NCBI GenBank assembly: GCA_021827605.1
Contig: JAKAVF010000022.1
Coordinates: forward strand, 1-40,079
Source of the DNA: Microcaldota archaeon
Lineage (GTDB): Archaea; Micrarchaeota; Micrarchaeia; Micrarchaeales; Micrarchaeaceae
Direction: 5' to 3'
Length of the DNA stretch: 40,079 bases
Both the position numbers and the translations under genes were made by a program. Numbering within the stretch: the stretch's first letter is position 1; each line of letters begins with the position of its first letter. Of the stretch, positions 23,100 to 30,919 are shown in pieces. The notes under the pieces are model-generated. The model was not told the origin of the DNA. It saw nothing but the letters and a program-made list of their open reading frames with translations, and made no database searches.

Positions 23100-23110
23100 T
23101 TTAAATATCT
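23100..23110 (+). promoter_or_regulatory. TATA box for the gene at 23132
   Basis: TTTAAATATCT starts 32 nt before GTG 23132, so the transcript would be leaderless. Confidence 0.6.
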
Positions 23111-23131
23111 CAAGCGACGCTAATTATATCA

Positions 23132-23326
23132 GTGAACCCAATGACAGAAAAGGACAGGGCAGCCGGAACGCAGGCAGATGGGGAGATATCAAGGACCGGG
23201 ACCTACGTCTCGCCTACTGGAACGCGCGTGGAACTCAGAGTGAACGGATTCGGCGTAGTTTCTAGTGTAACCATTAGAAAGCCTGACGGAGAAACCGTTA
23301 CTTACTCGCCATACAGCAAAAGGTAA
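23132..23326 (+). CDS. Small beta-rich orphan protein
   Basis: 64 residues from GTG 23132; ATG 23141 is an alternative. After a polar N-terminus it reads as beta hairpins: SPTGTRVELRVNGFG and VVSSVTIRKPDGETVTY. No family recognised. A clear promoter and possible operator precede it, so it is probably expressed under specific conditions. The gene end and the following bases hold a 13-nt duplication, GCAAAAGGTAAGA, at 23316-23328 and 23333-23345. Confidence 0.5.
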   Translation: MNPMTEKDRAAGTQADGEISRTGTYVSPTGTRVELRVNGFGVVSSVTIRKPDGETVTYSPYSKR

Positions 23327-23345
23327 GATACGGCAAAAGGTAAGA
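23316..23345 (+). repeat. Short tandem duplication over a stop codon
   Basis: GCAAAAGGTAAGA occurs twice at 23316 and 23333 (17-nt period). The first copy contains the stop codon of the small gene. Probably slippage. Confidence 0.6.
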
Positions 23346-23421
23346 CAGGTAACAAATTAGGCTAATTATTAAAAGTAACTAGTTTATAGTAGCTTAAAGT
23401 ACGCAATGCAGTCGATATTCC

Positions 23422-24588
23422 ATGGAGAAGATTGGAAAGCTAAAGATAGTGTTTTACACAGACTCGTTCCTGCCGGCGCATGACGGCGTAGTCTCATCTA
23501 TACTCAATTTTAGGAAGGAACTGATGAGGAGAGGTCACGAGGTGCACATATTCACCGCTGGAAACAGCAAGACAAAGGAAGCGGTAGCAGGAATGGAAAA
23601 TATCCATGTGATAAAGGGCATAAAGTTCCCGAAATACAAGCAGTACAACGTAGCTCTAGCGCCGTTCATCACGCAGATGAAGCTCAATGAGATAAACCCT
23701 GACATAATACACTGCCATACGCCATTCTTCATGGGAGCCTGGGGCCTTACCCTGGGGAAGGTCAATAAAATCCCTGTAGTTAGCACCTTCCATACACTGT
23801 TCACCGACAGGTTCGTGCTTCAGGAGTATTTCTCGAAAAGGGCTGTGCCGTACGTGCAGAAATACTCCTGGACCTACGCGAGGCTCTTCTACAACAGGTG
23901 CGACCGGGTAATGGCGCCATCGGAGACGCTGAGAGAGGTGCTTGAGAAGCATGGTATAAGCAAGGTGTCTACGGTGCCGAACGGCGTAGATACAGATAGA
24001 TTCAATCCTTCAATAAAAGCCGGAAGCCTTAGAAGGAGGCTCAGGAAGGACCGCTATGAAAGGATAGTCCTCTATCTTGGGAGGATGAGCAAGGAGAAGA
24101 GGGTAGAAACCCTCCTCAAGGCTGCAAAACTCCTAAAAGATGACGATGTCAGGTTCATAATGGCTGGAGCAGGCCCGTCTCTCGACAAGTATAAGCATAT
24201 AGCCGATAGGATGAGGCTGGATAACGTTGAGTTCACAGGCTTTGTCAGCGACAAGGCGCTGCCCAAGTACTATGCAGCATGCGATGCTTTCTGCATCCCA
24301 TCCACATTTGAGACACAGGGAGTGGTATGCCTAGAGGCGATGGCGTGCGGCAAGCCCGTGGTAGGGGCTGACAAGCTGGCACTCGCCGAGATAATAAAGA
24401 ACGGCAGGAACGGGGAGAAATTCAAGAGCCTGGACAGCAGGGAGTGCGCGAGGAAGATTAAAAAAGCCTTAAATAATGCATCATCCTATAAAGAAACAAG
24501 GAAAACAGCGATGAAGTACTCCATAGAAAGGACTACCGACGAGCTTTTAAATGTATACAATAAAGTAATAACAGAGGTTACGGTCTAA
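23422..24588 (+). CDS. Family 4 glycosyltransferase (GT-B fold)
   Basis: 388 residues. IVFYTDSFLPAHDGVVSSI and PDIIHCHTPF are the N-terminal acceptor lobe, LGRMSKEKRVETLLKAAKL and ETQGVVCLEAMACGKPVVG (the E-x7-E nucleotide-sugar-binding motif) the C-terminal donor lobe. It transfers sugar from a nucleotide sugar with retention; the layout resembles archaeal and bacterial lipid-glycosyltransferases (diacylglycerol glucosyltransferase-like). The acceptor may be lipid or glycan and cannot be told. ATG 23422 begins immediately before the conserved start, and ATG 23406 upstream is out of frame. No neighbour of obvious glycan function is adjacent, although a GT-C and GT2 pair lies ~8 kb downstream. 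Confidence 0.9.
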   Translation: MEKIGKLKIVFYTDSFLPAHDGVVSSILNFRKELMRRGHEVHIFTAGNSKTKEAVAGMENIHVIKGIKFPKYKQYNVALAPFITQMKLNEINPDIIHCHTPFFMGAWGLTLGKVNKIPVVSTFHTLFTDRFVLQEYFSKRAVPYVQKYSWTYARLFYNRCDRVMAPSETLREVLEKHGISKVSTVPNGVDTDRFNPSIKAGSLRRRLRKDRYERIVLYLGRMSKEKRVETLLKAAKLLKDDDVRFIMAGAGPSLDKYKHIADRMRLDNVEFTGFVSDKALPKYYAACDAFCIPSTFETQGVVCLEAMACGKPVVGADKLALAEIIKNGRNGEKFKSLDSRECARKIKKALNNASSYKETRKTAMKYSIERTTDELLNVYNKVITEVTV

Positions 24589-24660
24589 AACAGAAGTACA
24601 GCTTCTATTTTAATTTTCATAATCATAAGTGGTTAACTGAACAGCGATAGCGGCACACAA

Positions 24661-25395
24661 GTGCCAGCAGCAGAGAATGCGCCAAGCGCGCTGAAGAAGA
24701 CAGCTCCTTCTGCACCCCTAGTTGGTGCAAATCAGCGCAACAGCAGGGAGCAAGCCCCAAGCCTGTTAGCAATAGCAATCAAGGAGAGCAAGGATCCTGA
24801 TGTGGCAAAGCTCAAGGAAGAGATAGACAACGCGAAGAAGGCGAGGAGCGACATAATAGGCAGGATAAAGGAGGCGCGGAGGAAGCTGGGCTACAAGGAA
24901 GCTGAGGGCATAGCAATCCAGAAGCTCCTCGAGATTGAGAAGGGCAAGGACCAGAACAACGAGAAGAGGAGGAAGATAGGGTACCTCAAGAGGCTAAAGA
25001 ACAAGCTTGAGTTCAAGATATCCACGGAAGCGAAGTCCCTCGCCGAGGAGAAAGACCTTGTGAGGAAGATCGAGGAAATAAACAAGGAGCTCAACGAGGC
25101 GTACAAGTCCATAAGGCTCGAGAGGAAGAGCGACTTCATAAAGAAGGACATAGAGGACTACAAGAAGTCCATAACGGAGCTAGAGGCAAAGATAGCCGAG
25201 AACGACAAACAGCTTGACGAACTTTACGATAAAATAAGGAAACTGCTAGGCATAGAAAGGGCCAAGTTCGAGAAACAGCAGCAGAGGCCGAAGAGAAAGC
25301 CACAACAGTCACCGATGCAGGAGATAAACCTGGAGGACATTGCGGTCATCAAGAAGAAGGAGAAGAAGGCTGTCGAAGAGGACGAAAGTGCCTAG
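24661..25395 (+). CDS. Long coiled-coil protein (COG1340-like)
   Basis: 244 residues from GTG 24661. After a Pro/Ala/Ser-rich ~45-residue N-terminus, residues ~45-205 form an uninterrupted coiled coil of Lys/Glu/Ile/Leu heptads (VAKLKEEIDNAKKARSDIIG and so on). The C-terminus has QQQRPKRKPQQSP and an acidic end. The composition and layout match uncharacterised archaeal coiled-coil proteins of the COG1340 type, but family membership is inference. The last codons overlap the start of an A-rich tract leading to the ribonuclease gene, so the two may be cotranscribed. Confidence 0.75.
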   Translation: MPAAENAPSALKKTAPSAPLVGANQRNSREQAPSLLAIAIKESKDPDVAKLKEEIDNAKKARSDIIGRIKEARRKLGYKEAEGIAIQKLLEIEKGKDQNNEKRRKIGYLKRLKNKLEFKISTEAKSLAEEKDLVRKIEEINKELNEAYKSIRLERKSDFIKKDIEDYKKSITELEAKIAENDKQLDELYDKIRKLLGIERAKFEKQQQRPKRKPQQSPMQEINLEDIAVIKKKEKKAVEEDESA

Positions 25396-25464
25396 CGGTT
25401 CCAAAAGACAGGCAGTACGGGAAACTTCTTTGGAAGAAGTTTCATCAAGAGCACAGACAGACGA

Positions 25465-25586
25465 AAGTAAGATGAAAAACAAGACAGCAACGAGACAAAA
25501 TAAAAAACAAAAAAGAAAAAAAGAACAAACAAAAACAAAGGACAAAGGAAAAAAATAAAAAAAAACAAAAATAAGACAAGAAAAAG
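25465..25586 (+). promoter_or_regulatory. A-rich, almost T-free leader before the aCPSF2-like gene
   Basis: About 120 nt between the coiled-coil gene and ATG 25587, made mostly of A with few G and C and only a handful of T. It would give an unstructured poly-A-like mRNA leader. A lysine-rich frame (from 25340 to 25558) runs through it but has no start signal and looks like a composition artefact. Confidence 0.6.
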
Positions 25587-27137
25587 ATGAAAGAAATGAA
25601 AATAACATTCTACGGAGCAGCTGAGGAAGTCGGAAGAAGCTGCATTTTGATAACTACCGACAAAGCGAAGATCCTGCTCGATGCAGGAATAAAGGTCGAG
25701 GCTGGGGAGAACCAGTTCCCGACAATACCGAGCAACGAGATAAAGGAGCTGGACGGCGTTTTCATAACGCACGCCCACCTTGACCACGCCGGTTTCATAC
25801 CGCACCTGTTTGCGAGGGGCTACAGGGGCAAGGTATATGTGACCAAGCCCACCTTGGAACTTCTCGCGGTGCAGATCGCGGACTATGTGCGGCTTTCGGA
25901 GCCGAAGGAGGTGACGAAGGACGTTCTCGCGATAATGCAGAAGAACTACAAGATAGTCGAGTTCAGGGAACCGGTCCACATAATGGACACTACCATCGAA
26001 TTCGTCGATGCCGGCCATATAGTGGGCAGCGCGCTGGTGCTGCTGAGCAGCGGCGGCAAGGCCCTGCTTTACACAGGAGACATAAACCTGGCAAAATCGA
26101 AGCTCCTGAGCGGGGCAGACCTCAACAACCTGCATGCGGATGCGCTCATAACGGAGAGCACATACGGGGGGAAGGAGGACATGCACCTGGAAGAAAAGGA
26201 GATGGCAAAGGGCATGGTAAAGAGCATAAAGGAAACAATCCTGCAAGGGGGAAAAGTAGTCATCCCGAGCTTTGGCGTTGAGAGGGGCCAGGAAGTCCTC
26301 CTGTACCTTGACGACTTCATGAATTCCGGAGTGCTGCCGAAGGTCCCGATCTACGTCGATGGCGTCATAGGCAAGGTCATGAGGATATTCAGGCACAATG
26401 TCATCTACTGCAGGAAGGAGATACAGAGCAAGATACTGATGAGCGACTACGACCCGTTCAAGAGCGACAACTTCAACTTTGTGGAGAGCAAGCAGCAGCG
26501 CAAGAAGATAATAGACAGCCAAGAGAACTGCATCATCGTCACCACCGCTGGAATGCTGACCGGGGGGCCGGTTGTCGGATACCTGAAGGCGATGGCGGGC
26601 AACTCAGCGAACAAGCTCATACTTGTCGGATTCCAGCCGCAAGGGACGTCGGGGCGGGCACTGCTCGACGGCCAGAGGGAGATAGACTTCCATGGCCAGA
26701 AGCTCAAGGTAAACATGACGGTGGAGATGCATAAGATGTCAGGCCATGCCGACAGGAAGCAGCTTGAGCTGCTGCCGAAGAAGATACAGGGACTAAAGAC
26801 CATTTTCATAGTCCACGGAGAGCCGTCTAAGTCGAAGCAGCTGGCAGAGGCGCTTAGCCACAGCTATCATGTAGTGCTGCCGAAGATAGGCGAGCACCAC
26901 ATCCTTGGAGGGGAGCCGCACAGGCAGCCTGCAAAGCCGGACGCGCAGGTGCAGCAGGCGCCGAAGCCGCAGCAGGCGCAAAAGCAGAATCAGCGCCCGC
27001 GGCAGCAACGGCAGCAGCAGAGCCAAAAGCCACAGACGCAAAAGCCCCATGGAGAGAGGGCTAGAACGCCAGTCCAAAGGCCGCAGCAGCCGCACCGTGG
27101 GACAAGGGGCTACAGATACAAGGAGCTTCCGGAGTGA
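25587..27137 (+). CDS. Beta-CASP metallo-beta-lactamase ribonuclease, aCPSF2/RNase J-like
   Basis: 516 residues. Metallo-beta-lactamase motif HAHLDHAG (residues ~61-68), then DAGHIVGSA, YTGDIN, SFGVERGQE and TTAGMLTGGP in the beta-CASP cap, MSGHADRKQL and the C-terminal HGE. The missing KH domains separate it from aCPSF1, so it is aCPSF2-like (archaeal RNase J group), an exo- and endonuclease of mRNA 3'-end formation and decay. A ~85-residue C-terminal tail rich in Gln, Pro, Arg and Lys is an unusual addition and probably disordered. ATG 25596 is an alternative start. It follows a long A-rich leader. Confidence 0.92.
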   Translation: MKEMKITFYGAAEEVGRSCILITTDKAKILLDAGIKVEAGENQFPTIPSNEIKELDGVFITHAHLDHAGFIPHLFARGYRGKVYVTKPTLELLAVQIADYVRLSEPKEVTKDVLAIMQKNYKIVEFREPVHIMDTTIEFVDAGHIVGSALVLLSSGGKALLYTGDINLAKSKLLSGADLNNLHADALITESTYGGKEDMHLEEKEMAKGMVKSIKETILQGGKVVIPSFGVERGQEVLLYLDDFMNSGVLPKVPIYVDGVIGKVMRIFRHNVIYCRKEIQSKILMSDYDPFKSDNFNFVESKQQRKKIIDSQENCIIVTTAGMLTGGPVVGYLKAMAGNSANKLILVGFQPQGTSGRALLDGQREIDFHGQKLKVNMTVEMHKMSGHADRKQLELLPKKIQGLKTIFIVHGEPSKSKQLAEALSHSYHVVLPKIGEHHILGGEPHRQPAKPDAQVQQAPKPQQAQKQNQRPRQQRQQQSQKPQTQKPHGERARTPVQRPQQPHRGTRGYRYKELPE

Positions 27138-27290
27138 AGCGCCCAACCCCAAAGAACGGCAAATTCCACATGCCTGCGCAAAAGATTGCGTGATACTTCT
27201 GCAATGGACGAAGAATGCGCGGAGACGGAGGAAAGTTTAAATAACCTTCGAATTAAAATAGAACTCTGAGACTTGGGTTGGGTTAATATA

Positions 27291-27647
27291 ATGCCAAAAG
27301 ATTCTTCTAAAAGGGCAAGGCTTTCGAAGGAAGTAGAGGAGATTAGGAGACTCAGGGACCTCAACAAGCTGCTGAAGGCGGGCGATTTCGAGAATGCGCT
27401 TCTTTCAAACTCGGCAAAGGATTCCGAAACGCTAAACGACAATGTCTATGGGGCGCTCCTGGACCGGGCTGATGCTGAGGAAAGGGGAACGCGAGGGCTT
27501 GAAGTGATAGAAAGGCTGACTATGGCGAGCGGGACAGGAAGGATTGTCAAGCAGAAGAACGTGAAGATAAGCAGGAAGGGAGGCAAGGTCACGGTCCAAA
27601 GGAAAATCCACCTCGTAAAGAAGGCATCTCCAAAAAGAAAGAGATAA
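27291..27647 (+). CDS. Small basic orphan protein
   Basis: 118 residues from ATG 27291, with a TATA-like GTTTAAATAAC at 27235-27245. The N-terminal half is helical (ARLSKEVEEIRRLRDLNKLL). The C-terminus is strongly basic (KISRKGGKVTVQRKIHLVKK, KRKR), compatible with RNA or DNA binding. No family recognised. It lies ~30 nt before tRNA-Ala. Confidence 0.6.
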   Translation: MPKDSSKRARLSKEVEEIRRLRDLNKLLKAGDFENALLSNSAKDSETLNDNVYGALLDRADAEERGTRGLEVIERLTMASGTGRIVKQKNVKISRKGGKVTVQRKIHLVKKASPKRKR

Positions 27648-27676
27648 ATAACCTATTCCTTTTATCAATAATGCAT

Positions 27677-27748
27677 GGGCTCTTGGCTCAATGGTAGAGC
27701 GCCCGCTTTGCAAGCGGGAGGTTGCGGGTTCGATTCCCGCAGAGTCCA
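27677..27748 (+). tRNA. tRNA-Ala (anticodon UGC)
   Basis: 72 nt: acceptor GGGCTCT with AGAGTCC, including the G3-U70 wobble pair that identifies tRNA-Ala, D-stem GCTC/GAGC, anticodon loop TTTGCAA, anticodon stem CCCGC/GCGGG, T-arm GCGGG-TTCGATT-CCCGC, discriminator A. No intron and no encoded CCA. Confidence 0.97.
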
Positions 27749-27778
27749 CTTCAGTCTGCTGAATTCCAAAGTGATAAA

Positions 27779-28267
27779 ATGCGAGATTTTACGATAAGGA
27801 TTGCAACGAAAAAGGATTTGCCTGGAATCAGCAGGTTCGGCACTCCAGTAGTCAAATCATTGAAATTCTACAATAAGGAGCACACGGCAAGGAACGTCTA
27901 CGAGCTGAGCGTCAAGGACCTCAAGGACACGTTCAAAAATTACAAGAATAGCATAGTGATAGCCGTGGCAAAAGACGGCAGGGTTGTAGGCATGTGCACG
28001 CATTATATAGGCCATGGCCATGTAGACTGGCTGGACTGGATCCTTGTAGACCAGAGCTTCAGAGAGAAAGGCGTCGGCAGGGCGCTGATAAATTTCGCAA
28101 TGAAGGACGCTAAAAAGCACGGCTGCCACAAGATCTTTTGCGATACACATCCGAGGAACAAGCCAGCCTTCAAATTCTTCTCAAGAATGGGCTTCAGGAA
28201 GGTCGGCATACTGAGAAAGCACGCCTTCCGTGAGGACCAAATAATGTGGGAGAAGCCAATAAGGTAG
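27779..28267 (+). CDS. GNAT-family N-acetyltransferase
   Basis: 162 residues from ATG 27779. The acetyl-CoA-binding motif A is DQSFREKGVGRALINFAM (Q/R-x-x-G-x-G). Motif B has KPAFKFFSRMGFRKVG with the Phe/Met packing residues, and ILVDQ precedes motif A. The fold starts with TIRIATKKDLPG, typical of RimI-like enzymes. Substrate unknown: protein N-termini or small amines are the family norm. A GTGAT sequence ~4 nt upstream of ATG 27779 is a good ribosome-binding site. The gene begins 31 nt after tRNA-Ala. Confidence 0.82.
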   Translation: MRDFTIRIATKKDLPGISRFGTPVVKSLKFYNKEHTARNVYELSVKDLKDTFKNYKNSIVIAVAKDGRVVGMCTHYIGHGHVDWLDWILVDQSFREKGVGRALINFAMKDAKKHGCHKIFCDTHPRNKPAFKFFSRMGFRKVGILRKHAFREDQIMWEKPIR

Positions 28268-28443
28268 CAACAGAAGATAGCCAGTCAGGCCATCGGCTGG
28301 CAGGCTACTGGATAGACAAATACGTATTCAAGAAGGCAGGAATAAATATAAACTAATTTTTATACCAGCGCAATAAGCGAACGTTCCTGAGAGAAAGGTA
28401 TTAAAAGTGATGTTTCTATTGATAAACGAATAAGGTGTTATGA

Positions 28444-28824
28444 ATGGCACAAAATAGTTTGGTAATGGCGACTATTGTAGCATTAGTGATTACGATAGTC
28501 TTCGGTCTTATCGGCCTGTTCACCTACATAGGCTGGCTAGGGCTGGTCGGCATATTCATTGCCGGTCTGGTTGCAGGCTGGATGGTGAAGGACTTCAAGA
28601 ACGGCGCGATATCCGGATTCGTGGGACCTGCGGTCGCGACGATTATCGTGGCGATAATCGAGATAGCGTACTTCGCAAGCGCCCTCGGAGGAGTCGGCGG
28701 TGCGCTGGTCGGCGGCTTCGCTACCCTGATTGTCGGCGTCCTGATAATAGGAGCTATAATCGCGGGAGTGATCGGCCTCGTAGGCGGCTTGGTAGGCGCT
28801 TACATCGGAAAGTCGAAGAAGTAA
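28444..28824 (+). CDS. Gly-rich four-helix membrane protein (DUF5518-like)
   Basis: 126 residues. Three to four hydrophobic helices with many glycines (VALVITIVFGLIGLFTYIGW, FIAGLVAGWMVKDFKNGAIS, VATIIVAIIEIAYF, VGVLIIGAIIAGVIGL) and a short basic end (GKSKK). The repeated GWMVK and GAISGF pattern is that of archaeal DUF5518-type proteins; assignment is tentative. Function unknown. It is monocistronic: the 176 bases upstream hold only a TATA-like element, and a terminator follows. Confidence 0.65.
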   Translation: MAQNSLVMATIVALVITIVFGLIGLFTYIGWLGLVGIFIAGLVAGWMVKDFKNGAISGFVGPAVATIIVAIIEIAYFASALGGVGGALVGGFATLIVGVLIIGAIIAGVIGLVGGLVGAYIGKSKK

Positions 28825-28848
28825 TTCCCTTTCCGGCATCGGTTAAAA

Positions 28849-28888
28849 GTTGCAGGTCTTCCTGCAACCTTTCTTATTTTTGTTTTTC
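28849..28888 (+). terminator. Hairpin plus T-tract terminator
   Basis: A perfect 8-bp stem, GTTGCAGG (28849-28856) and CCTGCAAC (28861-28868), around a TCTT loop, followed by CTTTCTTATTTTTGTTTTT. It resembles an intrinsic terminator, placed between two convergent genes (28824 and 28907). Confidence 0.75.
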
Positions 28889-28906
28889 CAATCCCTTAGC
28901 GAAGCG

Positions 28907-29521
28907 TTACCCCTTTATGAAGTCCTTAATTATCTTCTCGGCTCCATAGCTGTTGACTATCTCCCACGCCCTGGCGTATGTATGCGGCATTGTGCCGTAG
29001 AAAGAGAGGTATTTCTCTGCCTTGGCATGGCCGAAGGCCCTTACATAAGCCAGTTTCAGAATGGCGTGAAGCAAGATGTGGTGCCGCACGCTGATGTCCT
29101 CTTTGCCAAACTCCCTATTGTACCTCTTCCAGTTTATCTTGTCAAGATTCTGCACTTCGAGGTTGTGCCCCATCTCATGGAGCGTGCCCTCAATGTCGCG
29201 CTCTATATCATATGACGCCCTTATAGTCATGGGGTCGCTGAAAGATTGACTTGAATCCAGCAGGTAGCACTTTATTATTTTCTCATCCCAGCCAAACCCC
29301 ACTATTCTAGACATTGCCATAAGCGCCCTTACCCCCTCCTTATCCCATATAAGCTGCAGCCTCTTTGCATAATCTTTCTTCTTTTTTATGTCCTCATGTT
29401 TCCAGACATCTCTCGATATCTTGCCGAATACCTTTTCATCGTACTTCGTGAGACCTGTCCTCAATTCAAGCACCACCATCTGGTAAACCGGAGAGTAGAC
29501 AAATCTTACTTTGGGAATCAT
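28907..29521 (-). CDS. HExxH zinc-metallopeptidase-like protein
   Basis: 204 residues from ATG 29521. GTLHEMGHNLEV contains the HExxH zinc motif and fits a zincin core, with HHILLHAILKLAYV downstream where a third ligand could lie. No signal peptide or membrane helix, so it is probably cytoplasmic. The start was chosen because the bidirectional TATA element (29543-29554) lies ~27 nt before ATG 29521, whereas ATG 29539 is only a few nt from it. I do not recognise the family. Whether it is an active protease is not established. A second HExxH protein occurs at 38978. Confidence 0.7.
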   Translation of the reverse strand: MIPKVRFVYSPVYQMVVLELRTGLTKYDEKVFGKISRDVWKHEDIKKKKDYAKRLQLIWDKEGVRALMAMSRIVGFGWDEKIIKCYLLDSSQSFSDPMTIRASYDIERDIEGTLHEMGHNLEVQNLDKINWKRYNREFGKEDISVRHHILLHAILKLAYVRAFGHAKAEKYLSFYGTMPHTYARAWEIVNSYGAEKIIKDFIKG

Positions 29522-29542
29522 GGACCTACTTGTGAACATGCG

Positions 29543-29554
29543 CTTAAATAATTA
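29543..29554. promoter_or_regulatory. Symmetric bidirectional TATA element
   Basis: CTTAAATAATTA reads as a TATA box on both strands. It sits at the exact midpoint between two start codons, ATG 29521 (reverse) and GTG 29572 (forward), ~26 nt from each. Both transcripts would be leaderless. Confidence 0.6.
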
Positions 29555-29571
29555 TCACATTAATTACCTCT

Positions 29572-30561
29572 GTGCCAACGCAATATCTGATATTCTGCGA
29601 CAAGCGCTTCTTGAGGAGCGCGGTAAAGGAGCTTGCCGCTGTTTATCCTAATCTAAAGATAGAAAGCGCAGATTCTTCTGGGAGGTTTCTTATCGCTTCC
29701 TCAAAAACAGAGGCAAAGCCATCTGCGGATTTGGTGTTCGTGGAAAACGTAGTTCCGGTTTCGATTGAGCTGGAAGGGGTGAAATACAAGAGCAAAGAGC
29801 TCTTGATAGCATTGCAAGAGATAATAAGGAGAAAGGACAGGTTCAAGATCGAAGCTCTGAACCTATCATCGCACTCCGGTGCGAATGCGAAGACGATAGA
29901 AGTCTTTCTTGGACAGGCTCTTGAAAAGCAGGGACTTGTCGCAGACCTAAAAAACCCGACTTTACTGGTTTATGTGGTCCTTGCCGGAGACGACATCTTC
30001 ATCTGCAAGACGGATGAGCAGTATGTGCTAGATGCATTTAGGGCAAACAAGTTCGGCAAAGACGAGAAGATAAGCAGGGCCGAGTTCAAGCTCAAGGAGG
30101 CGATAGACTACTTCGGAATAGACAGGGGGAAGATAAAGCTTGCACTGGACATAGGTGCAGCTCCAGGGGGCTGGTCGAACCACATGGCGAAGCAGGGAGC
30201 GAAGGTCATAGCCGTGGACAATGCAGCTCTAGCCTACGAGAAGCTTGACATGAAAAGAATCGTCCATATCCCAAAGAGGGCGCAGGATATTGACATGGAG
30301 TCCCTCAAGAAGTTTGACGTAGACATCCTCCTCATGGACATGAACATAGCCCCTTCCGATAGCGCTGCGCTTGCTGTGAGATTCGCAGATATTCTTAAGA
30401 AAGGCGCCTTCCTTATACTGACGATTAAACTTGTAGATTTGAGGATAGAAAAGCACATAAAGGACGCGAAGGAGATACTTTCAAAGGAGTACAGGGGAAT
30501 AAGGCTCAAGAAGCTGCCGCACAACAGGCAGGAGCTCACCCTTTTTGCGATTAAGAAATGA
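29572..30561 (+). CDS. FtsJ-like SAM methyltransferase with THUMP-like N-terminal region
   Basis: 329 residues from GTG 29572. The C-terminal half is an RrmJ/FtsJ-type domain: ISRAEFKLKEAIDYF, ALDIGAAPGGWSNHMAKQ (SAM loop), VIAVDNAAL, DILLMDMNIAP and LKKGAFLILTIK (catalytic Lys region). Residues ~60-140 (SIELEGVKYKSKELLIALQE, then SSHSGANAKTIEVFL, LVYVVLAGDDIFIC) look like a THUMP domain, found in RNA-modifying enzymes such as RlmM. Together this suggests 2'-O-methylation of rRNA or tRNA. Leaderless from the shared promoter; NAC follows after 10 nt. Confidence 0.82.
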   Translation: MPTQYLIFCDKRFLRSAVKELAAVYPNLKIESADSSGRFLIASSKTEAKPSADLVFVENVVPVSIELEGVKYKSKELLIALQEIIRRKDRFKIEALNLSSHSGANAKTIEVFLGQALEKQGLVADLKNPTLLVYVVLAGDDIFICKTDEQYVLDAFRANKFGKDEKISRAEFKLKEAIDYFGIDRGKIKLALDIGAAPGGWSNHMAKQGAKVIAVDNAALAYEKLDMKRIVHIPKRAQDIDMESLKKFDVDILLMDMNIAPSDSAALAVRFADILKKGAFLILTIKLVDLRIEKHIKDAKEILSKEYRGIRLKKLPHNRQELTLFAIKK

Positions 30562-30571
30562 TTGTGATACT

Positions 30572-30910
30572 ATGATGCCAGGAATGGACCCAAGACAGAT
30601 GAAGAGCATGCTCGCCAAGATGGGGATACAGACAAGCGAAATCAATGCGCTCCGCGTAGTTATAGAGTGTGCAGACAAGGATATAGTGATAGAGAATCCA
30701 CAGGTGACCGCAATCAGCGCGCAGGGATCTGTCAGCTACCAGGTAGCGGGAGAGACAACAGAGAAGGAGAAGAAGGTCGAGATCGAGATCACCGAAGACG
30801 ACATAAAGATGGTGATGGATGGAACAGGCGCAAGCAAGGAGGACGCAACAAAAGCACTCCAGGACTCCAATGGCGACATAGCGCAGGCGATACTCGCCCT
30901 GAAGAAATAG
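30572..30910 (+). CDS. nac: Nascent polypeptide-associated complex protein (archaeal NAC)
   Basis: 112 residues from ATG 30572 (ATG 30575 next to it). The NAC domain has the archaeal pattern PRQMKSMLAKMGI, ALRVVIECADKDIVIENPQ and SYQVAGE. A C-terminal UBA domain (DIKMVMDGTGASKEDATKAL, then NGDIAQAILAL) completes the family layout. It binds emerging peptides at the ribosome exit. It starts 10 nt after the methyltransferase gene and is probably cotranscribed with it, which links RNA modification and translation. Confidence 0.94.
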   Translation: MMPGMDPRQMKSMLAKMGIQTSEINALRVVIECADKDIVIENPQVTAISAQGSVSYQVAGETTEKEKKVEIEITEDDIKMVMDGTGASKEDATKALQDSNGDIAQAILALKK

Positions 30911-30919
30911 AAGCGGTTG

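Noticed and set aside
25340-25558. A 72-codon Lys/Arg-rich frame over the end of the coiled-coil gene and the A-rich leader.
   Set aside because: It is mostly the A-rich composition read in one frame, overlaps a better gene, and has no start signal.
25392-26522. A 376-codon frame antisense to the beta-CASP nuclease.
   Set aside because: Long only because of codon bias on the coding strand; the protein lacks recognisable domains, and the sense strand has full metallo-beta-lactamase motifs.
26793-27152. Leu/Arg-rich frame on the reverse strand of the nuclease tail.
   Set aside because: Antisense shadow of the CAG/CCG-rich codons of the Gln/Pro tail.
28268-28443. Possible structured RNA with CCAGT/ACTGG and GCCAG/CTGGC pairings after the GNAT gene.
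   Set aside because: The stems are only 5 bp and mutually competing, and the rest holds a normal TATA-like promoter for the next gene.
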